DNA from: UBA6821 sp044236545
GTDB lineage: Bacteria; Verrucomicrobiota; Verrucomicrobiia; Chthoniobacterales; UBA6821
Assembly: GCA_044236545.1 (NCBI GenBank)
Contig: JBIIGI010000013.1
Location: 1 to 42,612, forward strand
Direction of reading: 5' to 3'
Length of the DNA: 42,612 bases
Shown here piece after piece: positions 7,094 to 14,219 of the stretch. Each line of letters begins with the position of its first letter. Position 1 is the first letter of the stretch. The notes under the pieces are model-generated. The model ran no database searches. It was not told the origin of the DNA and saw nothing but the letters and a program-made list of their open reading frames with translations. The position numbers and the translations under genes are program-made.

Positions 7094-7849
7094 TTAAAGA
7101 TGATCGAAGGATATGCCGCCGCCGCAGGCCACGCAGGAGTATTTGTCGGGAACGGAATCGTGCGGGCGGAGGTCGACCTTCCCCCCGGCCAGTTCCACCA
7201 TGAGCATTCCCGCGGCGATGTCCCAGAGGCTGATCTGGCTCTCGATGTAGGCGTCGAGCCGGCCGCTTGCGACATAAGCGATGTCGAGTGCCGCACTCCC
7301 CATCATCCGGGTCTTGCGGGCGGATCGCATCATCTTCCCGAGGATGGGGAGCCCCTTCTCGATCGAGGACTCGGTCTTGGAGACGCCGACGGCGACGATC
7401 GCATCGGCGAGCTTGGTGCGTCCGCTGACGCGGATGGCCCTGCCATTGAGGGTGACGCTCCCGGTCGCGCGCGAGGCGACCCAGAGTTCGTCGGTCATCG
7501 GCTGATAGATGACGCCCGCCGTGATGACGCCGTTGCGGCGGTGGGCGATGGAGACGGCGAAGTGCGGGATGCCGTAGAAGAAGTTCACCGTGCCGTCGAT
7601 GGGGTCGATGATCCACTGGTCGGCGGCGTTCTGGTCTCCGCGGATCCCCTCCTCGCCGTAGATGGCATGGTCGGGAAAGATCCCGAGGATCAGCGCCTCG
7701 ATCAGCGCCTGTGAGCGGCGGTCGAGTTCCAGCTTGATGTCGTGCGCCTCGGCGGAGTCGACGTTGAGCTCGCTCTCGAAGTGGCCGCGGATCATGCCGC
7801 CGGCGGCCAGTGCCGCGTCTCGCGCGGTCGTCAGAATCAGTTCGTCCAT
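7094..7849 (-). CDS. suhB: Inositol monophosphatase family protein
   Basis: 251 residues (family about 260). A metal-dependent phosphomonoesterase; in bacteria the usual substrate is inositol-1-phosphate or a related sugar phosphate. Metal and substrate residues are visible: GEEG at 65-68, DPIDGT at 82-87 followed by NFFYGIPHFAVSIA, and WDIAAGMLMVELAGG near the C-terminus. The frame is open 21 codons further upstream, but that part is encoded by an intergenic GAAACCTGAAACTT repeat, so ATG 7849 (MDELILTTARDAAL) is preferred. The symbol reflects family membership; a role in rRNA transcription as for E. coli SuhB is not implied. Confidence 0.88.
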   Translation of the reverse strand: MDELILTTARDAALAAGGMIRGHFESELNVDSAEAHDIKLELDRRSQALIEALILGIFPDHAIYGEEGIRGDQNAADQWIIDPIDGTVNFFYGIPHFAVSIAHRRNGVITAGVIYQPMTDELWVASRATGSVTLNGRAIRVSGRTKLADAIVAVGVSKTESSIEKGLPILGKMMRSARKTRMMGSAALDIAYVASGRLDAYIESQISLWDIAAGMLMVELAGGKVDLRPHDSVPDKYSCVACGGGISFDHL

Positions 7850-7881
7850 CCGTGATTCAGTAGCGGAGTAAGCGGAGGGAT

Positions 7882-7906
7882 GAAACCTGAAACTTGAAAC
7901 CTGAAG
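7882..7906. repeat. Short-period intergenic repeat, GAAACCTGAAACTT type
   Basis: GAAACCTGAAACTTGAAACC followed by TGAAG: three units of about 8 nt just upstream of the phosphatase gene. No second copy was noticed in the window. Confidence 0.5.
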
Positions 7907-7979
7907 AAACACCGCCTTCGTGATGACAGCTAATCGACTCTTCTGTTCCTGGTTTTAATAATTCCAGTGGACGTGTGAC

Positions 7980-8016
7980 AAAAAATTGGGGGAAGCGTTT
8001 GTGGCGCTTCCCCCAA
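7980..8016 (-). terminator. Rho-independent terminator of the histone-like gene
   Basis: Perfect 12-bp stem TTGGGGGAAGCG / CGCTTCCCCCAA (7986-7997 with 8005-8016) and a 7-nt loop. On the minus strand it is followed by TTTTTTG, as an intrinsic terminator needs. It lies about 45 nt past the stop codon at 8060. Confidence 0.85.
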
Positions 8017-8059
8017 GTTTTAGCTCGTCGCCGAAAGGTTGTTCCGGCGGGAGGGGTGC

Positions 8060-8248
8060 TTATTTCTTCTTAGCGACGGCCTTCTTCTTAGCCGGAGCCT
8101 TCTTGGCAACGGCCTTCTTAGCCGGAGCCTTCTTGGCAACGGCCTTCTTAGCCGGAGCCTTCTTGGCAACCGCCTTCTTCTTGGCCGGTGCTTTCTTCAC
8201 GGCCTTCTTGGCCGGTGCCTTCTTGGCAGCTTTTTTCTTTACGGGCAT
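8060..8248 (-). CDS. Histone H1-like lysine/alanine/proline-rich DNA-binding protein
   Basis: 62 residues made almost only of Lys, Ala, Pro and Val, built from a ten-residue unit AVAKKAPAKK repeated three times plus partial units. At DNA level the 30-bp unit is nearly exact at 8091-8180. Such proteins resemble the tails of eukaryotic H1 and the bacterial Hc1/AlgP-type proteins; they bind DNA without sequence preference and are thought to compact the nucleoid. The gene has the best expression signals in the window: AAAGGAGGTGG (8255-8265) six to seven bases before ATG, a candidate promoter at 8319-8347 and a strong terminator. Repeat number is expected to vary between strains. Confidence 0.85.
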   Translation of the reverse strand: MPVKKKAAKKAPAKKAVKKAPAKKKAVAKKAPAKKAVAKKAPAKKAVAKKAPAKKKAVAKKK

Positions 8249-8318
8249 TTCAATCCACCTCCTTTGTTCCGCATGGGCGGCGACTGTGAAAGTTTTGTGA
8301 ATAACTCACTGCCGAATG

Positions 8319-8347
8319 TGAATAAGTCCGCGCGCGTGTCGCGTCAA
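8319..8347 (-). promoter_or_regulatory. Candidate sigma-70 promoter for the histone-like gene
   Basis: On the minus strand TTGACG (8347-8342), a 17-bp spacer and TATTCA (8324-8319). The -35 matches five of six consensus bases; the -10 is weaker. The leader to the ATG would be about 65 nt and includes the strong ribosome binding site. Confidence 0.45.
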
Positions 8348-8407
8348 CGGATTTTATAAAAAAATCTTGCGGTGCTTCCGTTCCTCTCGCGGAATTTTCT
8401 CTCCGCG

Positions 8408-8968
8408 TTAGCGCGACGCGAGAACCGACTCCGCTGCGGCGATGATCTCCGCGACTTCCTCAAGTCGTCCCGTCCCCTCGTAACCGCACGCCAGCATTCC
8501 CTCCGCAGGCCCGACGAATGCGGCTCCGCGGTTCTTCAATGTTTCCGTGTTTGCTCGCGTTGCGGGATGTTCCCACATCTTTCCGTTCATCGCCGGAGCG
8601 ATGAGCAGCGGCGCGCGCGTCGCGAGTGCGACGGCTCCGAGTGCGTCGTCGGCAAATCCGTGGGCAAGCCTGGCGATCGAATCGGCGCTCGCCGGAGCGA
8701 CAAGCAGCAAGTCGGCGCGATCCGCCAGTTCGATGTGTCCCGGCTTCCATCCACCCTCCTGCTCCTCGGAGAGATCGCGGAGCACGGGGTTGCGAGAAAG
8801 CGTCGCGAGCGTGAGGGGCGTGATGAACTCCGCAGCGGAGCGCGTCATGACAACGAAGACGTCGTGGCCGTTCCTGCGCAGCCGGCCGGCGATCTCCGCC
8901 GCCTTGTAGGCGGCGATCGATCCGGTCACCCCGAGGATAACCGTCCGCCCGGAAGTTGAGTCGCTCAC
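8408..8968 (-). CDS. coaC: Phosphopantothenoylcysteine decarboxylase (stand-alone flavoprotein)
   Basis: 186 residues. An FMN enzyme that decarboxylates phosphopantothenoylcysteine to phosphopantetheine in coenzyme A synthesis. ILGVTGSIAAYKAAE begins the fold; LADRADLLLVAPASADSIAR, the PAMN motif in LLIAPAMNGKMW, and ACGYEGTGRLEE are the flavin/substrate and lid motifs. Most bacteria fuse this to the CoaB synthetase (about 400 residues in all); here it stops after the CoaC half, so coaB must be separate. The start is GTG 8968, overlapping the gmk stop by four bases (GTGA), which implies translational coupling. A hairpin with CGCGGA/TCCGCG arms lies across its 3' end near 8392-8412. Confidence 0.88.
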   Translation of the reverse strand: MSDSTSGRTVILGVTGSIAAYKAAEIAGRLRRNGHDVFVVMTRSAAEFITPLTLATLSRNPVLRDLSEEQEGGWKPGHIELADRADLLLVAPASADSIARLAHGFADDALGAVALATRAPLLIAPAMNGKMWEHPATRANTETLKNRGAAFVGPAEGMLACGYEGTGRLEEVAEIIAAAESVLASR

Positions 8969-9645
8969 TCCACGCCTCCCTTCTTGTCCTGAGACTCGAC
9001 CGCGGTCATGCGGCGGCTGAGGTAGCGTTCGGCCCTCATCACGGCGCGGAACTTCTCGATGTTCTCCTCCATCGAGCCGTTGATGATCGTGTAGCGGTAG
9101 TCGCGCCAGCACTCCATTTCCTTGGCCGCGTTTCGCATGCGGACCTCGACCTGCTCGTCGGTCTCGGATCCCCGGCGCAGAAGACGGCGTCGGAGCTCCT
9201 CGAGATCGGGGGGCAGGAGGAAGACATCGGCCAGTGCGCGGAGGATCAGCGGGTCGCCGCAGGCCCGGATGTTGGCCGCGCCGCGGGTGTCGATGTCGAG
9301 CAGGACGTCGATGCCATTGCGGAGATTTTCAAGCACGGGCTCCTTGAGCGTACCGTAGTGGTTGCCATGCACCTCGGCGTGCTCGAGGAACTCACCGTTG
9401 GCGAGACGCGCCGCAAAATCCTCAGCGGAGAGGAAGTGATAGTCCTCGCCGTTCAACTCGCCGGATCTGGGGGAACGCGTCGTGCAGGAGACGGACCAGA
9501 CGAAGTCGGGCTTCTGCCGGAGTGCGGTGCAAAGCGTGGTCTTCCCCGCGCCCGACGGTGCGGAGATGACGAAGAGGATGCCGGTGCGGCGGAACTGGAG
9601 GGAGGGGTTACTCAAGGTTTGCGACTTGTTCGCGTATCCTATCAA
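8965..9645 (-). CDS. gmk: Guanylate kinase
   Basis: Phosphorylates GMP to GDP with ATP. The P-loop SAPSGAGKTTL lies near residues 28-38; SCTTRSPRSGELNGEDYHFL is the GMP-binding region; EHAEVHGNHYGTL and VLLDIDTRGA are further family blocks. The start is not settled: TTG 9645 gives 226 residues and overlaps yicC by 38 nt, with AAGG six bases before it; TTG 9615 (LSNPSLQFRRTG) gives 216 and touches the yicC stop. There is no ATG before the P-loop. It is part of the yicC-gmk-coaC run, an order (yicC next to gmk) common in bacteria. Confidence 0.94.
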   Translation of the reverse strand: MIGYANKSQTLSNPSLQFRRTGILFVISAPSGAGKTTLCTALRQKPDFVWSVSCTTRSPRSGELNGEDYHFLSAEDFAARLANGEFLEHAEVHGNHYGTLKEPVLENLRNGIDVLLDIDTRGAANIRACGDPLILRALADVFLLPPDLEELRRRLLRRGSETDEQVEVRMRNAAKEMECWRDYRYTIINGSMEENIEKFRAVMRAERYLSRRMTAVESQDKKGGVE

Positions 9646-10489
9646 GCTCCGCCTTGGATTGCACGACCCGTCGTGAGACAGCGGAGTCGCCCGCCTTGTT
9701 CCCGAGCGTGTTGAACTCCCGGAACATCTCCTGGGCGAGGTAGTCCAGCGTCCTTCCGGCCGGTTCCGTTCCGGCGAGGGCCTCGCGGAACTGGACGAAG
9801 TGACTCTCCAGCCTGGTCAACTCCTCCGTAATGTCACTGCGGTCGGCCATGAAAGCGAGCTCGCGCGCCAACGACTGGTCGCCCGCGGGAACGTCGACCC
9901 CGAGCTCCTCCAGGCGCGCCTGCAGGTTATCCCGCCGCTGGCGCACAACGGAAGGAACGCGTGCACGCACCGCCTTCACCGCTGCCTCAAGTAGCTTCAC
10001 CCTCTTGATGAGATCGGAGACCAGGTGTCCTCCCTCCTTGCGGCGCAGGGCCAGCATCCGGTGCAGGGCCTGGGCGAGCGCGGGCTGAAGCACCGGCCAG
10101 AGTGCCTCCGGTTGGGGTGTTTCCTCTGCGGGGTTTTTCATCACACCGGGGGAGCGGAGCAGCAATTCGAGCGAGATCTCGCCCGGAAGGGAGAATTCAT
10201 CCCGTAGCACCTGCAGTTCTCTCAGTACTCGCCGGGCCGCATTCTTGTCGATCACGCCCATCGGGGCTTCGTTTCCAGGCGCTGCCTCCAGCGTCACGGT
10301 GACATTGACCCTCCCGCGCCGGACAGCTTGCTGGACCTCCTCGCGCACTTTGGGCTCAAGCGTGGCGAGCGGCTTCGGAAGTGCCACTGCGATCTCGATG
10401 CCCTTGCGGTTCACCGAGGCGCACTCGACCGTGAAACGCCATCCCGCTGAGGAGGCCGTGCCCCTGCCGTGTCCTGTCATGCTTTCCAT
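9608..10489 (-). CDS. yicC: YicC-family endoribonuclease
   Basis: 293 residues (family about 287). YicC proteins are RNA-cleaving enzymes linked to stationary-phase survival and small-RNA turnover. The N-terminal signature is MTGHGRGTASSAGWRFTVE; the C-terminal DUF1732 part has ARELAFMADRSDITEELTRL and LDYLAQEMFREFNTLGNKA with acidic residues expected to bind metal. ATG 10489 gives MESMTGHG; ATG 10480 is equally possible. The open frame reaches 10813 only because it shadows the AsmA-like gene. gmk follows with overlap. Confidence 0.93.
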   Translation of the reverse strand: MESMTGHGRGTASSAGWRFTVECASVNRKGIEIAVALPKPLATLEPKVREEVQQAVRRGRVNVTVTLEAAPGNEAPMGVIDKNAARRVLRELQVLRDEFSLPGEISLELLLRSPGVMKNPAEETPQPEALWPVLQPALAQALHRMLALRRKEGGHLVSDLIKRVKLLEAAVKAVRARVPSVVRQRRDNLQARLEELGVDVPAGDQSLARELAFMADRSDITEELTRLESHFVQFREALAGTEPAGRTLDYLAQEMFREFNTLGNKAGDSAVSRRVVQSKAELDRIREQVANLE

Positions 10490-10520
10490 TGTTTTGTCGA
10501 TGCTCCTTGTCGGGTTGATT

Positions 10521-13500
10521 TTATTGGTTGGTGTCGAAAGGGGTGGCCGGTTTCCAGGTAATCCGGGATGACCAGGGGGCCCCGTAAAATCCCAGCCCCG
10601 CCTCTCCCTCTCCTTTTCCAAGCAGGGATGTGATCCACCAGGCGGCGGGTAGGGGGAAGAGCGTCTCCTGCCGCACCCAGGCGGGGAGTTGGTAGATGAT
10701 TCCGGTTTCCGGGCCGCCCGGTTTGCGCGGTTGGGCCAGTTCCAGCACCATCTGAGCCGCCTGCATGCCGGGCGGGCCGTCAAACCGCAGCGCGCACTCT
10801 CCGGGAACCCCATCGATCCCCACCGCGCAGAGACCCGATCGCGTCTGGCCGAATGCGGTGGCTGAAACCTTTCCCCCGTCCTCCTGATCCAGCAGGACCG
10901 TCACCTCGGGGAGGAGGAAGGATCCGGCGGGCAAGGTCAGGGTCAGGTTTCTGGCGGTGATTTTTCCCGAGGCGCGCGGTTCCTCCGTCGTGCCGGTGAG
11001 GCGGAAATCCGCTTCGGCAGTGGGTGGCGAGCCCATGCCCTTCGCTTCCGGGCGGGCCGTCACCGGGATTGCCCCGCCGCTCTTCACGGTCAGATCCAGG
11101 GAGATCCTCCGTCCCGGCGGCGGAACGATGCTTTGCGGCGGGTTGTTTCGGTGAAAAGTGCATCCCGGCGGCGTGAAGAAGGGGGTCAGCGACGGCGTGG
11201 CGGGGCCTTTGATTTTTGTGACGATCATCCCTCCTCCCAGAACCAGCGTTCCGTTCGTGTCGTTGAACAGGCGGAGATCAACGTCACCGCGTGTTTCGAA
11301 ACCTTCGCACGGGGGAAGGGCTAGATCCGTTCCCGACATTTCGATGCTTCCCTTTGCATCGCCGCTCCAGTCCCATGACCCGTTGAGGGCAAGGGGGCGG
11401 TCCCCTTGGAAAACAGTCCCACCGGTGCAGAGTGCGCGCCCCCCCTCGAAGGCTACCGGCATCGAGAGATTGAGGAGAGCGCCGGCTCCTGGAAAGGCTG
11501 CTTCCCCCGCACCGATCCGAACATTCCCTTGCAGCGTCGGCTTCCCAGGAGTCCCCTCCAGCGTGAGGGAACCGTCCAGTTCGGAACTGCGCAGCGGCCA
11601 CTCGGTGAAACCTGCAAGCCCGGCCCATCCGTCCAGAGGCGCATGGCGGAAGAGGGCTTGCCCTTTCATCGGTTCGGTAGTGGCGGCGCACCGGAGCTTC
11701 CCGCCTTCACGGGACCAACGGAAGGGCAGTTCGATCCCGATGGAGAGGGGGGGAGTCGCGGCTGGCTCCTGAACGAGGGAAATATCCGCGCGGCCCTCGG
11801 CGGCATCCAAGCGGAGGGAGAAGTCCGCCGTGTCCGCGGAATGGCCGAGCGTCACCTGCGTGGCGTGCAGGGAGCCCCGGATGAGCGGTTTTTCGGGGGT
11901 TCCTTCGGCGTTGATCTCTCCTTCCAGAACTCCGGTGAAGGGTGACTGCTGGCCGAGAAGGTCGGCCAACTCCTCCGCCTTGATGCCATGTAGCCCAAGC
12001 TTGAGCAGAACGGGTTCGCTCATGCCGATTGTTCCGGCAAGATCCCCGGTGCGCCATAATTCAGGGGCATTGACGGGCAGGGAGAAGCTTCCTTCCAGCA
12101 GGGGCTTTGTGTCTCCTTTCCGCAAGGCCGTGAGGGACGTCGCCTCGAGGAGTTTCGGGGACGCCGAAAGTTGCAGTCCGAGCCGGAGATCTTTCTGGCG
12201 GAACTCCGCCTTGGAGAGGAGGAGATGCCCGGGCGAGTAGCTTCCCTCGAAGCTTCCCGAGATTCCGGCCTTGGTTAGTGGGCTGATCCAGTCGTTGACG
12301 CGGGCCTGGAAGGTACCGGAGTGTCCGGTCATCGACCCGCTCCCTTCCCAGCTTCCCCGCAGCGAACCACCTCCAAAAACCGGCGCAGTCGTGATACCGA
12401 GACGGGCGAGGTCGTCCGTCAGGTCTTTCACGCCGAGTTGCGCCGTACCTTCGTAGGCATGGGGCCTGCTGTTTTCGACCGTACCCTCGAGCGTGAGGCG
12501 ATCGTCGCCGCTCCATCCCTCCAGGTATCCGACCCTTGTTTTTTTCCCCTCGAAGAGAACACACCCCTTGAGCCACTCGAACGGGAGGTTGCGAAACTTC
12601 ATCCCTGTTCCAAGCAAGGTGCAGTAGCCCCAGGCCTTGTTTTCGGATCCCTTGATCCTTCCCTCGAGTTCAAGACCGCCGGAGAGTTGTGCAAAATCGG
12701 CTCCTCCGAGCGCCGCAAGAGCACCGGCGTCCTGCAGTGAGGCGCGAAAGGTTGCCGCGAACGGGGCGCGGAGTGCGTTCCGCCAATCCTCCAGAAGCTT
12801 GCTCTGCCCCTCGGCCACCACCTCGTTCTCCCTCTGCCGAAGGCGGAGTTCGGAGACGGTCAGGTTCCTGCTGATAAGCGTGGCGGAGCACCGGAGGGAC
12901 TCCCACCCCCGACCCTGCCAGCGGAACCCGTCGGCCACCAACCGGAGGGAACTGTCGGCCTCCAGCGGCCTCGCGGGATTTCCCCGGAAGGTGAAGCGTG
13001 CTTGGCGAATGATACCGACGGCGCCCTGCCCCTGCCCGTCCATCGGGTCGTAGAGGGATTCCAACGATAGGTTTTCCCCCACCAGCGTGCCCTCGAGATG
13101 ATCGGGAGATCCGAGTGCGCCGTCCCCGCGCAACCGGCCCCTGCCAAGGGTTCCCGCCCAGCCAAACTCCAGCCCGGCCTCGCGCGGCGTCAGAGCCACT
13201 TCCTGGAGTTGCAGTTCCTTTCCGAGCACAAGATTCCGCAGTTGCAGCGTTTCATCATCCCAAGTCGCAGTTGCGGTTGCGGCGGAAAAATCCCGGTGCC
13301 AGGAACCGATGTCGAGAACCATCCCCTTATAGAAAACACCGCCTTGCCACCGGCTCGGCAACCGAACCCCGAGGGCATCGATGGCCAGGCGGTAACCGTC
13401 CCCGATGACGACTAGGTCCACCGGCCAGGCGGAGCAACCCGAGGGCAAGAGGTTCCGCCAAGGCAGGGAGGGGAGGGGGGCTGCGGTTGTCGCTGCTCCA

Positions 13501-13934
13501 CCCCGCCCGGCAAGAGTCCGCCGGGTGTCGATCAGCAGACGCGTCTTGCCCATGTGGATTTGGCTGACCGGACGGCACGGGTGATTCCAGACATCGGTGA
13601 ACAGCTTCGTCGGGGAAGCGAGACGCACCTCGATCCATTCGCTCTTGCAATGACTGCGATGGTCGCTCGGCCCGAAGGAGCCCTCCACCCCCCGGGCGAG
13701 GAATCTTCCACGGCCCTCCATCGTGAGGCGCTGGATGGAAAGCTTGTTCCCCCCCAGCCAACTCGCAGCCGAGAGGCCGGCTCTCAGGAATCCGCAGACG
13801 ATGGTGTCGAAAAAAATCCACCCAGCTATAAGGATCGCCAGCAGCGCGAGGGCCGTCCATGCCGTCGGGGTTCCGGAACGGGCGGGTGGCCTCTCGTTCT
13901 CCTGCTCTTCTGGATTAAGGGCTCGGCTCGTCAT
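10521..13934 (-). CDS. AsmA/TamB-like envelope protein
   Basis: 1137 residues. A single membrane helix at about residues 27-46 (WTALALLAILIAGWIFFDTI) is followed by a very long region of beta-strand repeats with recurrent patterns such as GSLTLEGTPGKPTLQGNVRI and LRGSLHATQVTLG. This is the architecture of the AsmA/TamB/YhdP group, which span the periplasm and are proposed to move phospholipids or other lipids to the outer membrane. The extreme C-terminus (YGAPWSSRITWKP) is not the canonical TamB end, so I assign only the group. It lies 31 nt upstream of yicC. No strong ribosome binding site precedes ATG 13934. Confidence 0.75.
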   Translation of the reverse strand: MTSRALNPEEQENERPPARSGTPTAWTALALLAILIAGWIFFDTIVCGFLRAGLSAASWLGGNKLSIQRLTMEGRGRFLARGVEGSFGPSDHRSHCKSEWIEVRLASPTKLFTDVWNHPCRPVSQIHMGKTRLLIDTRRTLAGRGGAATTAAPLPSLPWRNLLPSGCSAWPVDLVVIGDGYRLAIDALGVRLPSRWQGGVFYKGMVLDIGSWHRDFSAATATATWDDETLQLRNLVLGKELQLQEVALTPREAGLEFGWAGTLGRGRLRGDGALGSPDHLEGTLVGENLSLESLYDPMDGQGQGAVGIIRQARFTFRGNPARPLEADSSLRLVADGFRWQGRGWESLRCSATLISRNLTVSELRLRQRENEVVAEGQSKLLEDWRNALRAPFAATFRASLQDAGALAALGGADFAQLSGGLELEGRIKGSENKAWGYCTLLGTGMKFRNLPFEWLKGCVLFEGKKTRVGYLEGWSGDDRLTLEGTVENSRPHAYEGTAQLGVKDLTDDLARLGITTAPVFGGGSLRGSWEGSGSMTGHSGTFQARVNDWISPLTKAGISGSFEGSYSPGHLLLSKAEFRQKDLRLGLQLSASPKLLEATSLTALRKGDTKPLLEGSFSLPVNAPELWRTGDLAGTIGMSEPVLLKLGLHGIKAEELADLLGQQSPFTGVLEGEINAEGTPEKPLIRGSLHATQVTLGHSADTADFSLRLDAAEGRADISLVQEPAATPPLSIGIELPFRWSREGGKLRCAATTEPMKGQALFRHAPLDGWAGLAGFTEWPLRSSELDGSLTLEGTPGKPTLQGNVRIGAGEAAFPGAGALLNLSMPVAFEGGRALCTGGTVFQGDRPLALNGSWDWSGDAKGSIEMSGTDLALPPCEGFETRGDVDLRLFNDTNGTLVLGGGMIVTKIKGPATPSLTPFFTPPGCTFHRNNPPQSIVPPPGRRISLDLTVKSGGAIPVTARPEAKGMGSPPTAEADFRLTGTTEEPRASGKITARNLTLTLPAGSFLLPEVTVLLDQEDGGKVSATAFGQTRSGLCAVGIDGVPGECALRFDGPPGMQAAQMVLELAQPRKPGGPETGIIYQLPAWVRQETLFPLPAAWWITSLLGKGEGEAGLGFYGAPWSSRITWKPATPFDTNQ

Positions 13935-14036
13935 GTCGGCGGGGTGCGTGTTCCCCGGCAGTATGCCGTTTCCCTGGGGAATGAACCGCTAAAATCTTAC
14001 GGAATGCGGAAATCCGTGGCTATCCCCCGAAAAGAT

Positions 14037-14070
14037 ACAGGCCGCCGCACCATTTGGTACGACGGCCTGT
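14037..14070 (-). other. Hairpin in the gap between the FtsX-like gene and the AsmA-like gene
   Basis: The gap 13935-14219 holds no gene. ACAGGCCG (14037-14044) and CGGCCTGT (14063-14070) form an 8-bp stem; on the minus strand it is followed by ATCTTTTC, so it could be a terminator for the genes to the right or part of the AsmA-like leader. T-rich tracts follow at 14129-14160, and GAAGCGCTTTCTTC near 14187 is a second short palindrome beyond the end of the permease gene. Confidence 0.4.
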
Positions 14071-14219
14071 TGTTCCCCCCAGAACAATCTTTCGATAAGC
14101 AGACCTTATAGGATTTACCCCATCGTGCAACAACTTTTTTCAAAAATCTTTGTTTTTTTCATAACGGGGGGGTGCGGAGCTTTTTTGAAGCGCTTTCTTC
14201 TCGTTTTCCCCAGGTCATC

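Noticed and set aside
8091..8180. CRISPR-like array from regular 30-bp repeats
   Set aside because: The units are contiguous without spacers and encode AVAKKAPAKK repeats of the histone-like protein.
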